The notes under the pieces were generated by a model. The model saw nothing but the letters and a program-made list of their open reading frames with translations, ran no database searches and was not told the DNA's origin. Below are positions 1-16,917 of a DNA stretch of 64,000 nucleotides, in pieces. Source of the stretch: VRUE01 sp963753585 (lineage in GTDB: Bacteria > Actinomycetota > Thermoleophilia > Solirubrobacterales > 70-9); NCBI GenBank assembly GCA_963753585.1, contig CAVWCU010000001.1, positions 1,426,001 through 1,490,000 of the forward strand, given 5' to 3'. Position numbers and translations under genes: made by a program. Position 1 is the first letter of the stretch, and each line of letters begins with the position of its first letter.

Positions 1-902
<902 letters not shown>

Positions 903-1768
903 GGTTCCTAAGGTAAGGGTTTGGTGGTGAAACGGGGACGGGACAAACGCAACCGATCTGGCAAGAGCCGGGATCGGCGCATGAAAAAGGCCCTGACGGG
1001 CCCGGCGAAGCGGACTGCGAAAAAACTGCCTGAGCGACGCGCGATGATAGCAGCGGCGCGGCGGCGCATCGACCGGGTGCTGATGGCGGCCGCGAAGGGC
1101 ACTCGGCGGGTGGACCGCTGGGCGCTGACACGGATCGAGGCCGTGCGCCCCCTGGCCGCCCGCCGGCTGCGTCGGCTGGGCACGGTCGCCACCCGGCTCG
1201 CGAAGGCTGCCGAGAAACGGGCGCGGCCGCTGGCCGTCCTCGTCCTGCGCGCCTTCTCCCGTGGCGAACGCGTGCTGCGCCGGGCCCTCGCGGCAGCGAC
1301 CCGGGGGGCGACCCGCGCCAGCGCCGTCATCACACCGCGGCGGGCGATCGCCGGCGTCGTCCTCGCCTCGGCGGTCTGCCTGATCGTCTCCCAGTTCGTC
1401 TCCTATCGCAGCGTCGAGATCGGGCAGGCGGGCTACTCGGGCCTGCCGGCAGCCGCGCCGCCGACGGTTGCCTCGAAGAGCGCCGGCGAAGCCCACTTCT
1501 ATCTCCTGGTTCCCGTGGCGCTCCTCGCCGCGGCCGTCGCCGCGGCGACGGTGCGCAGCGATCGTCGCGGCCTCGGCCGGATCGTGATCGGGCTGGGCCT
1601 CCTCAGTCTCCTCGTAATCGGCCTCGTCGACCTCCCCTCCGGCCTTGATGCCGGCGCCGAGGCTTCCCGCTTCTCTGGCGCCACGGCGGTGCTCGAGGAC
1701 GGCTTCTACGCCGAGGTCGCGGCAGCGGCGGGGCTGGTCGTTGGCGGTCTGCTCTACTATGCGCGGCC

Positions 1769-2164
<396 letters not shown>

Positions 2165-2166
2165 AG

Positions 2167-2637
2167 ATGCCACGCCGCTCCGCTGCACAGATCCGCCCGG
2201 TCGAACCCGACGCGCGCTTTCGCAACCGGCTCGTCCAGCAACTCGTCAACAAGGTCATGCGCGACGGCAAGAAGCAGGTCGCCGAGCGGATCGTCTACGA
2301 CGCCCTGGCGATCGTCGGCGAGCGTTCCGGCGAGGACCCGATCGAGACGCTGGAGGCGGCGATCAAGCAGCTGACCCCGGTGCTCGAGGTGCGATCCCGC
2401 CGCGTCGGCGGCGCCACCTATCAGGTGCCGGTCGAGGTTCCCGCCCGCCGCGCCCGCACCCTGGCGATCCGGTGGCTGGTCGACTTCGCCCGCAACCGCC
2501 GCGAGTACTCGATGGGGGAGCGTCTGGCCAGCGAGATCCTCGACGCGACCCAGCAGCAGGGCAGTGCCTGGAAGCGGAAGGACGACATCTACCGCATGGC
2601 CCAGGCGAACAAGGCGTTCGCGCACTACCGCTGGTAG
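2167..2637 (+). CDS. rpsG: 30S ribosomal protein S7
   Basis: Head-domain assembly protein that binds the 3' major domain of 16S rRNA. It has 156 residues, the usual bacterial length. Typical stretches include FRNRLVQQLVNKVMRDGKK, EVRSRRVGGATYQVPVEV, RARTLAIRWLV and the C-terminal NKAFAHYRW. It begins 2 bases after rpsL and is followed 10 bases after its stop by a HAD-type gene on the same strand. fusA, the usual next gene, is instead divergent at the other end of this small cluster. Confidence 0.97.
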   Translation: MPRRSAAQIRPVEPDARFRNRLVQQLVNKVMRDGKKQVAERIVYDALAIVGERSGEDPIETLEAAIKQLTPVLEVRSRRVGGATYQVPVEVPARRARTLAIRWLVDFARNRREYSMGERLASEILDATQQQGSAWKRKDDIYRMAQANKAFAHYRW

Positions 2638-2647
2638 GTCTCCAACC

Positions 2648-3127
2648 ATGACCCGACCGATCCTCGCGGTCGATGTGGATGGGGTCATCAGCCTTTTCGG
2701 CTTCGACGAGTCCCCGGACCGAGCCACCGCCAAGTTCGAGCTGGTGGACGGGATGGTGCACTGCATCTCGCTGGTCGCCGGGGAGCGGCTGCTGCGGTTG
2801 AGCGAGCACTTCGAGCTGGTCTGGGCCACCGGCTGGGAGGAGAAAGCCAACGACTACCTGCCCAACATCCTCGGCCTCCCGGAGCTGCCCTACATCTCCT
2901 TCGGCGGAGCGGCGCGGTTCGGCTCGGCGCACTGGAAGCTGGGGCCGCTCGAGGAGTACGCGTCCGGCCGGGCGGTCGCCTGGATCGACGACAACTTCAA
3001 CGAGGGTTGCTACGAGTGGGCGAAAGAGCGACAGGAGCCGACGCTCCTGGTCCCCACCGAACCCCACCTCGGGCTCGAGGAGGCGCATGTAGAGGCCTTG
3101 CGAAGCTGGGCAGCGTCTCTAGACTGA
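2648..3127 (+). CDS. HAD-like protein of the RNA-repair (Swiss Army Knife) type
   Basis: A 159-residue product starting MTRPILAVDVDGVI. The DVDGV motif is HAD motif I, with both aspartates near residues 9 and 11. A second acidic pair, AWIDDNF, occurs near residue 117 and would serve as the late metal-binding aspartates. VWATGWEEKAN near residue 61 resembles the motif II region. The size and the lack of a large cap domain match HAD domains described from RNA-repair proteins (HAD_SAK), where they are thought to trim phosphate ends. That assignment is from memory of the family. The gene follows rpsG by 10 bases and is probably co-transcribed. Confidence 0.7.
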   Translation: MTRPILAVDVDGVISLFGFDESPDRATAKFELVDGMVHCISLVAGERLLRLSEHFELVWATGWEEKANDYLPNILGLPELPYISFGGAARFGSAHWKLGPLEEYASGRAVAWIDDNFNEGCYEWAKERQEPTLLVPTEPHLGLEEAHVEALRSWAASLD

Positions 3128-3132
3128 ACCCG

Positions 3133-3459
3133 GTGGAGGGGTTCTGGCCAATCTTCTTCCTGCTGGTCGTGCTGAAGATCCCGGTCTTCGGCGCACTCTG
3201 GCTGGTCTGGTGGGCCAGTCAAGCTCCTGAAGCCGAGGCAGCAGCTGACGACTCCGACGAGGGCTTCCGCCGCTGGCGCCCCCAGCCAGTACGCCCAAGA
3301 GGACCCCAGCACGGCCCAAGCAACGGTGCGGTGAGGAGGGGGCGGGGTGCCCCTCTCGCGCAGCGGCGTCCCGTCAGACCCGCTGAGCGGCCCGCTTGCG
3401 CTCGCGCCGAAGCTCGCGTAGATAAGGCTGAAAGTCCACCTGGATCGTGTGCCGCTTAG
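3133..3459 (+). CDS. Small single-pass membrane protein with Pro/Arg-rich tail
   Basis: Unknown function. From a GTG at 3133 it encodes about 108 residues. A hydrophobic helix (GFWPIFFLLVVLKIPVFGALWLVWWA) lies at residues 3-28, then an acidic linker (AEAAADDSDEG) and a basic Pro/Arg/Gly tail. Similar short proteins occur in related actinobacteria as I remember them. It starts 5 bases after the HAD gene. Its 3' end overlaps the convergent monooxygenase by about 86 bases, so the tail beyond about 3370 may not be native, and a frame slip there cannot be excluded. Confidence 0.5.
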   Translation: MEGFWPIFFLLVVLKIPVFGALWLVWWASQAPEAEAAADDSDEGFRRWRPQPVRPRGPQHGPSNGAVRRGRGAPLAQRRPVRPAERPACARAEARVDKAESPPGSCAA

Positions 3460-4696
3460 AGGCGATGTAGCGCTTTCGCATCTTCGTTTCGCTTGAAGCG
3501 ATCTCAGACCGCATCTCCGCCGGCGGCGGCAGCGTGCCGCGGCCTCCGAGCAGGTCTGCGACCCACTCCGACTGCGCCTCGGCCAGCGGCATGATCGCCC
3601 CGAGTGGCTGGATGAAGCCGATGAAGTAGAGGCCGGGATGCTCGACCGAGGCGACCCGGCGGTAGAGCGGCAACCTGTTGTCGGCCGCTGAGACGACGCT
3701 CTCCTCGAAGAAGGGGAAGGTGATCTTGTACCCGGTGCAGTAGACGACGAGGTCGATCACCTCCTCGCTGCCGTCGGCGAAGCGCACCATGCGCCCGCCG
3801 GCGAAGCGGTCGATGTTCGGCTTGACCACGATGTCGCCGTGCCCCAGCCGTGAGAGCAGCTCGGCGGAGACCGTCGGGTGCGCCTCGAGCAGCTTGTGGT
3901 CGGGGGCGGGTAGCCCATAGGCGGTCATGTCGCCGGCGGTCATGCCCAGCAGCCGCCCCAGCACGAAGCGCTGCACGGGCAGCGGCATCAGCGTCAGCAG
4001 CTTCGAAGCGGCTTCGTCGGTCGGCTTGCCGTTGAGGTACTTGGGCATGACGTAGGCGCCGCGCCGCATCGCCAGGAAGGTCTCCTCGGCGATCCGCGAT
4101 GACTCGACCGCGATGTCGGTGGCCGAGTTGCCGATCCCCAGCACCAGCACCTGCTTGCCGCGCAGCACGTCGGGCTCGCGGTAGTGGTGGGCGTGCACCT
4201 GCTCCCCCTCGAACTCCTCCGCCCCGGCGAAGGCGGGCTCGGGCCAGCGGGGGTTCCAGTGGTGGCCGTTGGCGACGAGCACGGCGCGGTAGCGACGCGA
4301 CTCGCGGTTGCCGTTGGAGCCCCCCACGGTCACCTCCCACTCCCCTTCGACCGGGGCCACACTCTTGACCTCGGTGCCGAAGCGGATCTTCTCCCGCAGG
4401 CCGAAGTGGTCGACGTAGTCGTCGAAGTAGCGGGCGATCTGGAAGTGGTCCGGGTAGTCCGGATAGTCGTCCGGCATCGGGTAGGTCGCGTACGCCATCA
4501 ACCCGCGCGAGGTGTTGATGTGCAGCGAGCGATACGCCGACGACATCCCGTTGTCGTTTTCGTAGCGCCAGTTCCCCCCCACCTCCGACCCCTTCTCAAA
4601 GCAGTCGAAAGCAATCCCCCGCGCGTTCAGCACCTGGCAAGCCGCGATCCCCGACGACCCGGCCCCAATCACGCAAACCTTCTGAGCTGCCCCCAT
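3374..4696 (-). CDS. Flavin-containing monooxygenase
   Basis: FAD- and NADPH-dependent oxygenase of the FMO/Baeyer-Villiger superfamily, 440 residues. The FAD-binding GAGSSG lies at residues 11-16, and the second Rossmann fold has GIGNSA near residue 190. Between them lies an FMO-type fingerprint, FAGAEEFEGEQVHAHHY, near residue 160. The late motif VVYCTGYK near 320 is also typical. The substrate cannot be read from sequence; ketones, soft nucleophiles and long-chain compounds are all handled by relatives. It is convergent with the small membrane protein and lies just downstream of rpoC on the same strand, past the rpoC-end inverted repeat, so it probably has its own promoter. Confidence 0.88.
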   Translation of the reverse strand: MGAAQKVCVIGAGSSGIAACQVLNARGIAFDCFEKGSEVGGNWRYENDNGMSSAYRSLHINTSRGLMAYATYPMPDDYPDYPDHFQIARYFDDYVDHFGLREKIRFGTEVKSVAPVEGEWEVTVGGSNGNRESRRYRAVLVANGHHWNPRWPEPAFAGAEEFEGEQVHAHHYREPDVLRGKQVLVLGIGNSATDIAVESSRIAEETFLAMRRGAYVMPKYLNGKPTDEAASKLLTLMPLPVQRFVLGRLLGMTAGDMTAYGLPAPDHKLLEAHPTVSAELLSRLGHGDIVVKPNIDRFAGGRMVRFADGSEEVIDLVVYCTGYKITFPFFEESVVSAADNRLPLYRRVASVEHPGLYFIGFIQPLGAIMPLAEAQSEWVADLLGGRGTLPPPAEMRSEIASSETKMRKRYIASKRHTIQVDFQPYLRELRRERKRAAQRV

Positions 4697-4781
4697 GGGT
4701 GAAATCTATTGAAACTGGCCACCCAGCCAACCCCAGCTCTCCCGCTCAAGATCGAGCAGACCTCACCCGTGCCCTCCCCCA

Positions 4782-12400
<7,619 letters not shown>

Positions 12401-12503
12401 AGTCGGCGACTCCTCAGGCGGTCAGAGGGACGTTAGGTACAGCGCAGATATCGGGCAGGGAACACAACTGGGCGCGACCGCGAAAAATAACACACGGCCG
12501 CAC

Positions 12504-12548
12504 CCGACCGCGGACTTGGCTCCCTGCCTGGGTTCCAGCCGCGGTCGG
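12504..12548 (-). promoter_or_regulatory. rpoB: rplL-rpoB intergenic hairpin, likely attenuator
   Basis: The arms ccgaccgcgg (12504-12513) and ccgcggtcgg (12539-12548) are perfectly complementary 10-mers around a 25-base loop. They start 8 bases after the rplL stop. In the direction of transcription a T-rich stretch (ttattttt) follows about 14 bases past the stem. Partial terminators between rplL and rpoB are known from Escherichia coli and lower polymerase expression relative to ribosomal proteins. I infer the same role from position. Confidence 0.6.
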
Positions 12549-12556
12549 TCCTGGCT

Positions 12557-12949
12557 CTACTTGAGCTCGACGGTGGCGCCGGCCTCCTCGAGCTCGGCCT
12601 TGAGCTTGTCGGCCTCCTCGCGCTCGACGCCCTCCTTGATCGCTTTCGGCGCCTCGTCGACCAGCGCCTTGGCCTCTTTCAGGCCAAGTCCGGTGGCGGC
12701 GCGGACGACCTTGATCACGGGAACCTTCTGGCCGCCGACCTCGGTCAGCACGACGTCGACCGTCGAGGCTTCCTCCTCGCCACCGCCGTCGCCGGCGGGA
12801 GCGCCCGCGGCGGCCGGAGCGGCGGCGGCGACGGCCGTGGCCGAGACGCCGAACTCCTCCTCCAGGGCCTTGATCCGCTCGGAGAGCTCGAGCACCGAGA
12901 TGCTCTTCAGCTCCTCGATCCAGTCCTCTGTCGAAATCTTGGTTGCCAT
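12557..12949 (-). CDS. rplL: 50S ribosomal protein L7/L12
   Basis: Stalk protein that recruits translational GTPases; it works as dimers bound to L10. The 130-residue product has an N-terminal dimerisation helix (DWIEELKSISVLELSERIKALEEEFGV). An Ala/Gly-rich hinge spans about residues 38-60. The conserved C-terminal domain follows (VIKVVRAATGLGLKEAKALVDEAPKAIKEGV). Its ATG lies immediately after the TAG that ends the acidic tail of rplJ, so the two are translationally coupled. Confidence 0.97.
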   Translation of the reverse strand: MATKISTEDWIEELKSISVLELSERIKALEEEFGVSATAVAAAAPAAAGAPAGDGGGEEEASTVDVVLTEVGGQKVPVIKVVRAATGLGLKEAKALVDEAPKAIKEGVEREEADKLKAELEEAGATVELK

Positions 12950-13700
12950 CTACTCCTCTTCCTTGCTCTCGTCGTCGTTTGAAGTCTCATCGTCCTGGAA
13001 GTCCTCGTCCTCAGCCTCCGCCGCCGAGGCTCCTCAGCTTCGCCAGCCTCGGCGGCGGGCTCCTCTCGCCGCCTCGTCCGCGGTGGCGTGGCGCGGGCTC
13101 CTCGGCAGCCTCGGCAGCGGGCTCGGGCTCAGAGGGAGCCTCTGGCTCGGCGGGCGCCTCGGCCGCAGCCGGGGCCTCGCCGGATACCAAGCCCTGCTCG
13201 GCAATCTGGCCGAGCTGCAGCGCGAGGCCTTGGATCATCGAGCCGAGGCCGCGGACCAGGCCGGTCAGGGGGCTGGCGACGACGCCGGCGAACTGGCCGA
13301 TCAGCACTTCGCGGGCGGGCAGCTTGGCGATCGCCTTGAAGCGTTCCTCGTCGAGGCTGAGGCCGTCCATGAAGCCGCCCTTGAAGGTGAGGACGTCGTG
13401 CTCTTTGTTGAAGCTCGAGATCGCCTTGGCGGCCTGGGCGGTGTCGCCGCGAACGAAGGTCAGGGCGGTCGGCCCTTTCAGCAGCTCGGCGAGATGCTCC
13501 TCGCCCGCCTTGTCGGCGGCGATTTTCGTCAGGCGGTTCTTGACGATGCGGAAGCTGGCGTCGGCCTCGCGCAGCTTGCCGCGCAGCTCGGCCGCCTGGG
13601 GAACGCTGATCCCCCGGTAGTCGACCGCGAAGATCGCCTCGGACGCCTCGATCTCGGCGGCGATCTCCTCAATGGCTGTTGCCTTTTCGTCTCGGTTCAT
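12950..13700 (-). CDS. rplJ: 50S ribosomal protein L10, C-terminal tail frameshifted
   Basis: Anchors the L7/L12 stalk on 23S rRNA. The ATG at 13700 opens MNRDEKATAIEEIAAEIEAS, with family motifs VDYRGISVPQAAELRGKLRE, VKNRLTKIA and GPTALTFVRGD. The uninterrupted frame runs to 13011 and ends in an unconvincing Arg/Gly-rich stretch. Another frame encodes a very acidic ending (AEDEDFQDDETSNDDESKEEE) that stops at 12950-12952, directly before the rplL ATG. I take that as the true end. Two or more small indels in the GC-rich stretch around 13020-13100 are needed to join the frames. Ala/Glu/Pro-rich repeats precede the break. Confidence 0.88.
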
Positions 13701-13811
13701 CGTCTCACCTGCACCGGGCTTCCACTGTCGATGGGCCTAAATGTCAACCCTGAGTTGACTTTTCGGCCCGTCGGCGGCTGCCGGTGGTCTCGGGTTGCGC
13801 GGCGGCGGAGT
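13701..13811 (-). promoter_or_regulatory. rplJ leader region, possible L10-L12 binding site
   Basis: This 111-base gap separates rplA from rplJ. It contains the imperfect inverted pair gtcaaccc and gggttgac-like sequence (atgtcaaccctgagttgact, about 13741-13760), plus a GC-rich segment with acc/ggc repeats. In many bacteria the L10-L12 complex represses its own synthesis by binding the mRNA here. I see structure and the right location, but I have not folded it or matched it to the Rfam L10 leader. Confidence 0.4.
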
Positions 13812-14558
13812 TTAGGCCGTCGCTGGCTCCTCTGCGGCCTCGGCGTGGCCGCGGCCTCGTCGCGGTCGCCGATCTTGGACGCGTCGACCCGGATCCCCGG
13901 GCCCATCGTCGTGGTCAGCGTGCAGGAGACGATGTAGCGCCCCTTCGCCGCGGAGGGCTTGGCGCGGACGATCTCCTCCATCACCGCGGTGAAGTTCTCG
14001 AGCAGCTTGTCGGCCTCGAGGCTCGGCCTTGCCGATCGACATGTGGACGATCGCCTGGCGGTCGGTGCGGTACTCGACCTTGCCCGCCTTGGACTCGGTG
14101 ACGGCCTTCTCGACGTCGTCGGTGACGGTGCCGACCTTCGGGTTGGGCATCTTGCCCTGCGGCCCGAGGACGCGGCCGAGCTTGCCGACGGTTCCCATCA
14201 TCTGCGGCGTCGCGATCGCCACGTCGAAGTCGGTCCAGCCCTCCTCCTCGACTTTCTTGGCGAGGTCGTCGCCACCGACGAAATCGGCCCCGGCCGCCTC
14301 GGCGTCGCGTGCCTGCTGGCCCTGCGCGAAGACCGCGACGGTCACGTCCTTGCCGAGGCCGTGGGGCAGCGCCAGGGTGCCGCGCAGCTGCTCCTCGGCG
14401 TGGCGGACGTTGACCCCGAGCAGCACGTGCAGCTCGACGGTCTCGTCGAAGCCGGCGCTGGCGGTCTCCTTGATCAGCGAGACGGCCTCGGCCGGCGGGT
14501 AGGCGAGGTCGCGCTGCACCTTGCCGAGCTGTTTGCGGTAGCGCTTGCCGTGAGCCAT
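13812..14558 (-). CDS. rplA: 50S ribosomal protein L1, internal compensating frameshifts
   Basis: Primary rRNA-binding protein of the mobile L1 stalk. The reading from 14558 is canonical (MAHGKRYRKQLGKV, DVTVAVFAQGQQARDAEAAGADFVGGDDL, ATPQMMGTVGKLGRVLGPQGKMPNP, VHMSIGKA). Near 14030 an extra base shifts the frame. The expected continuation (SLEADKLLENFTAVMEEIVRAKPSAAKGRYIV, TTTMGPGIRVD) is then in the neighbouring frame. Close to 13850 the original frame becomes plausible again, ending AEAAEEPATA at 13812. Two compensating indels in an essential gene suggest sequence error rather than a true lesion. Confidence 0.9.
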   Translation of the reverse strand: MAHGKRYRKQLGKVQRDLAYPPAEAVSLIKETASAGFDETVELHVLLGVNVRHAEEQLRGTLALPHGLGKDVTVAVFAQGQQARDAEAAGADFVGGDDLAKKVEEEGWTDFDVAIATPQMMGTVGKLGRVLGPQGKMPNPKVGTVTDDVEKAVTESKAGKVEYRTDRQAIVHMSIGKAEPRGRQAARELHRGDGGDRPRQALRGEGALHRLLHADHDDGPGDPGRRVQDRRPRRGRGHAEAAEEPATA

Positions 14559-14565
14559 GGGTCTC

Positions 14566-14988
14566 CTACTCGACGTCCACGCCCATCGAGCGGGCGGTGC
14601 CGGCGATGATCTTCGAGGCGGCGTCGAGGTCGTTGGCGTTGAGGTCGGGCATCTTGCGCTCGGCGATCTGGCGGATCTGGTCCTTCGAGATCGTCCCCAC
14701 TTTGTTGACGTGGGGCTCTCCCGAGCCCTTCTTGATCCCGATCGCCTCCTTGATCAGCACCGCCGCCGGGGGCGTCTTGGTGATGAAGGTGAAGGAGCGG
14801 TCCTCGTAGACGGTGATTTCGACCGGGATGATCGTCCCGCCTTCGGACTGGGTCTGGGCGTTGAACGCCTTGCAGAACTCCATGATGTTGACGCCGTGCT
14901 GGCCCAGCGCGGGGCCGACCGGCGGCGCCGGGTTGGCCGAGCCGGCCGAGATCTGGAGCTTGATCTGAGTGAGGACTTTTTTCGCCAT
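14566..14988 (-). CDS. rplK: 50S ribosomal protein L11
   Basis: Forms the GTPase-associated centre with 23S rRNA; it is required for stringent factor activation and is a thiopeptide target. It has 140 residues from the ATG at 14988. The proline-rich hinge ISAGSANPAPPVGPALGQHGVNIMEFCKAFNA is intact, as are FTFITKTPPAAVLIKEA and the C-terminal AGTARSMGVDVE. Its stop is 7 bases before the rplA start. No frame problem is seen. Confidence 0.97.
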   Translation of the reverse strand: MAKKVLTQIKLQISAGSANPAPPVGPALGQHGVNIMEFCKAFNAQTQSEGGTIIPVEITVYEDRSFTFITKTPPAAVLIKEAIGIKKGSGEPHVNKVGTISKDQIRQIAERKMPDLNANDLDAASKIIAGTARSMGVDVE

Positions 14989-15016
14989 CGGGATCGGGGA
15001 GGGTAGCGGTGCCTGG

Positions 15017-15542
15017 CTAGATCTTCTTGACTTGGTCGTATCCGACCTCGACCGGCGTCTCGCGGCCGAAGATCGAGACCAGCACCTTGAGTTTGGCCGC
15101 GTCCTCGTTGATCTCGGCGATCTCGCCGGAGAAGTCCGAGAGCGGGCCGGAGACGACCTTGACCGACTCGCCGATCGAGAACTGGGCCTGGGTGCGCGGC
15201 CGCTCTGCGCGTCTCGCGGTGCAACAGGCGGTCGACCTCGGGTTTGGAGAGCGGCACCGGTTTGTTGCGCGAGCCGACGAAGCCGGTGACGCCGGGCGTG
15301 TTCTTGACCAGGCCCCAGGCGTCGTCGGTCATCTCCATGTTGACCAGGACGTAGCCGGGCATCGTGCGCTTGGACTTCGGTTCTTTCTGGCCGTCTTTGC
15401 CCATCTCCATCACGTCTTCGGTGGGGACGACGACCTGGCGCACGTTGCGGTTCTGGCTCATCGTCTGAACCCGGTGCTCGAGGTTGTGCTTGACCTTGTT
15501 CTCGTGCCCGGAGTAGGTGTTGATCACGTACCAGCGATACAT
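15017..15542 (-). CDS. nusG: Transcription termination/antitermination protein NusG, frameshifted
   Basis: Transcription elongation factor that links RNA polymerase to Rho or the ribosome. The NGN domain is clear from 15542: MYRWYVINTYSGHENKVKHNL, TEDVMEMGKDGQKEPKSKRTMPGYVLV, GVTGFVGSRNKPVPLSKPEVDRLL. Around 15205 the frame slips by one base. The C-terminal KOW domain (FSIGESVKVVSGPLSDFSGEIAEIN, VSIFGRETPVEVGYDQVKKI) continues in another frame to the TAG at 15017-15019. Both domains are complete, so a functional gene with a sequencing indel is more likely than a pseudogene. Confidence 0.9.
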
Positions 15543-15578
15543 CGTTCTTTGGCGAGCCTTTTGTTCGGAGATCGCCGG

Positions 15579-16109
15579 CTAGAGGATCTGCTTGATCAGG
15601 AAGTTGAAGGCGGCGTCGAGCGCGCCGAGGTAGGTGGCGGCGACGGCGACGAAGATGATCGTGACCGCGGTCGCCTGGACCAGCGTGTCGCGGTCGGGCC
15701 ACTGCACCTTCTTCAGCTCTGCCCAGCAGGAGGCGAAGAAGCCGAGTACGCCACCGCGCTGGCGTTTCGGCGGCGGCCTGCTTCTGCTTCTTGGCCAGCT
15801 GCTCGCTCTCGCGGCGCTTCTGCTCGCTGCGCTGGCGCTTTTCGCTTTCCTTCAGCGCCTTCGCTTCGGCGCGGCGCTGCGGCGCGCGGCGACGTCTGCG
15901 GCGCGTCGGGGGTCTCCAGCTGCGGCCTCCGGGGCGCCGACGGCGATGCCAGCCTCGACCGCTTCGACCTCGGCGACCTCGCCGGAGACGGGGACCTGGG
16001 TGTCGTGCTGGGCGCGCGACTCGGCGGTGCGCTCGCCACCGGCGCGCTTGAGCTCCTGCTCTTCGCGGGCCCGGCGCTCGGCCTTGCGCTGTGCGCGGCT
16101 CTTGGCCAT
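15579..16109 (-). CDS. secE: Protein translocase subunit SecE, frameshifted linker
   Basis: Essential membrane subunit of SecYEG. The N-terminal part from the ATG at 16109 (MAKSRAQRKAERRAREEQEL) is the long charged extension seen in actinobacteria. It runs to a stop at 15852. The C-terminal SecE core (GGVLGFFASCWAELKKVQWPDRDTLVQ and one membrane helix TIIFVAVAATYLGALDAAFNFLIKQIL) ends at 15579 in the same frame. Between about 15730 and 15900 the Lys/Gln/Glu-rich linker (KRQRSEQKRRESEQLAKKQKQ) is only open in a different frame. Two compensating indels are therefore required. It is followed by nusG after 36 bases. Confidence 0.85.
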
Positions 16110-16114
16110 CGGAG

Positions 16115-16279
16115 CTAGCGCGTCTCCTTATGCGCCGTGTGCTTGCCGCACCAGTGGCAGAACTTGCGCAGCTCGATCCGGTCCGGCGAGTTCCGCCGGG
16201 ACTTGTTCGTCTGATAGTTGCGCCGCTTGCAGTCTTCGCAAGCCAGCGTCACCGCGATGCGGACATCTCCGCGAGCCAT
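16115..16279 (-). CDS. rpmG: 50S ribosomal protein L33
   Basis: Small large-subunit protein of 54 residues, MARGDVRIAVTLACEDCKRRNY through FCHWCGKHTAHKETR. Two CxxC pairs (CEDC and CHWC) form the zinc ribbon, so this is the zinc-binding type of L33. It is the first gene of the rpmG-secE-nusG-rpl-rpo series and ends 5 bases before secE. Confidence 0.95.
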   Translation of the reverse strand: MARGDVRIAVTLACEDCKRRNYQTNKSRRNSPDRIELRKFCHWCGKHTAHKETR

Positions 16280-16362
16280 CTACTCCCTCGATTGCGTTAC
16301 GCGCCGTTACAAGGAAAAACCCCGGGCCGAGGCACGAGGCTGAAGCGAAGAATAGCGCCCGG

Positions 16363-16383
16363 AGGGCAGCGGCGGAGTGCCCT
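16363..16383 (-). terminator. Short hairpin upstream of rpmG
   Basis: agggca (16363-16368) and tgccct (16378-16383) pair across a 9-base loop. It lies about 35 bases past the stop of the nucleotidyltransferase-like gene and could end that transcript before the rpmG promoter. The remaining sequence between 16280 and 16416 shows no gene; an operon promoter must lie here, but I cannot place -35 and -10 boxes with confidence. Confidence 0.35.
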
Positions 16384-16416
16384 TGTTAGGGGCCTCTCGG
16401 CTGCGATCCGCGGTTT

Positions 16417-16914
16417 CTACTCAGCGCTGAATACCTGTTCGACGAAGAAGCGGGCAGCGGTCGAGCCTGTCGCCATAGGTCCGCTCGGCGATCGCCAGAA
16501 CCTCGTCTGGCGCTTCGAGGCCCAACTCGCCGGCGAGCAGGCGCAGGTCCGCCTCGTCCTCGCCGACGCGGTGGGCGAGGACCTTCAGCGCGAGCAGCGT
16601 CTCCGGGGAAGCGGTGAGGCAGCGCAGTCCCGGCAGGTCGAGGATGGGCGCCGCTGCCGGATCGTCTCCTTCCAGAAAGCCCTTGACGGCGTCGTTGAGC
16701 CAACCGCCCGGCAGCTCGAGCTGCTCAGCAACGACCGCGGCGGCCTCGTAGACGACGTCCTTCGGCTCGAATACCGCATCGATGTCGCCCGTCGCTCGTC
16801 GAAGGCAAGAGCTATCGCGGCGCCACCGACCACGTACATCTCGGCGACGACACCGTGTCGCTCGAGCTCCCCGGCAAGCGCGGTGAGCGCGGCAATGATC
16901 TCGCTCCGATCCAT
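16417..16914 (-). pseudogene. Nucleotidyltransferase-like protein (DUF6036 type), frameshifted
   Basis: The N-terminal piece from the ATG at 16914 reads MDRSEIIAALTALAGELERH, then VAEMYVVGGAAIALAFDERRAT, a polymerase-beta-like GG motif. After a frame slip near 16797 it continues GDIDAVFEPKDVVYEAAAVVAEQLELPGGWLNDAVKGFLE, with the DID metal-binding aspartates. A second slip near 16455 brings in the ending ARFFVEQVFSAE, which stops at 16417. Proteins of this shape are found in antitoxin or minimal-nucleotidyltransferase pairs. The gene begins 3 bases after the upstream gene ends. Whether it is dead or mis-sequenced is open, since real genes nearby show similar slips. Confidence 0.6.
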
Positions 16915-16917
16915 AGC

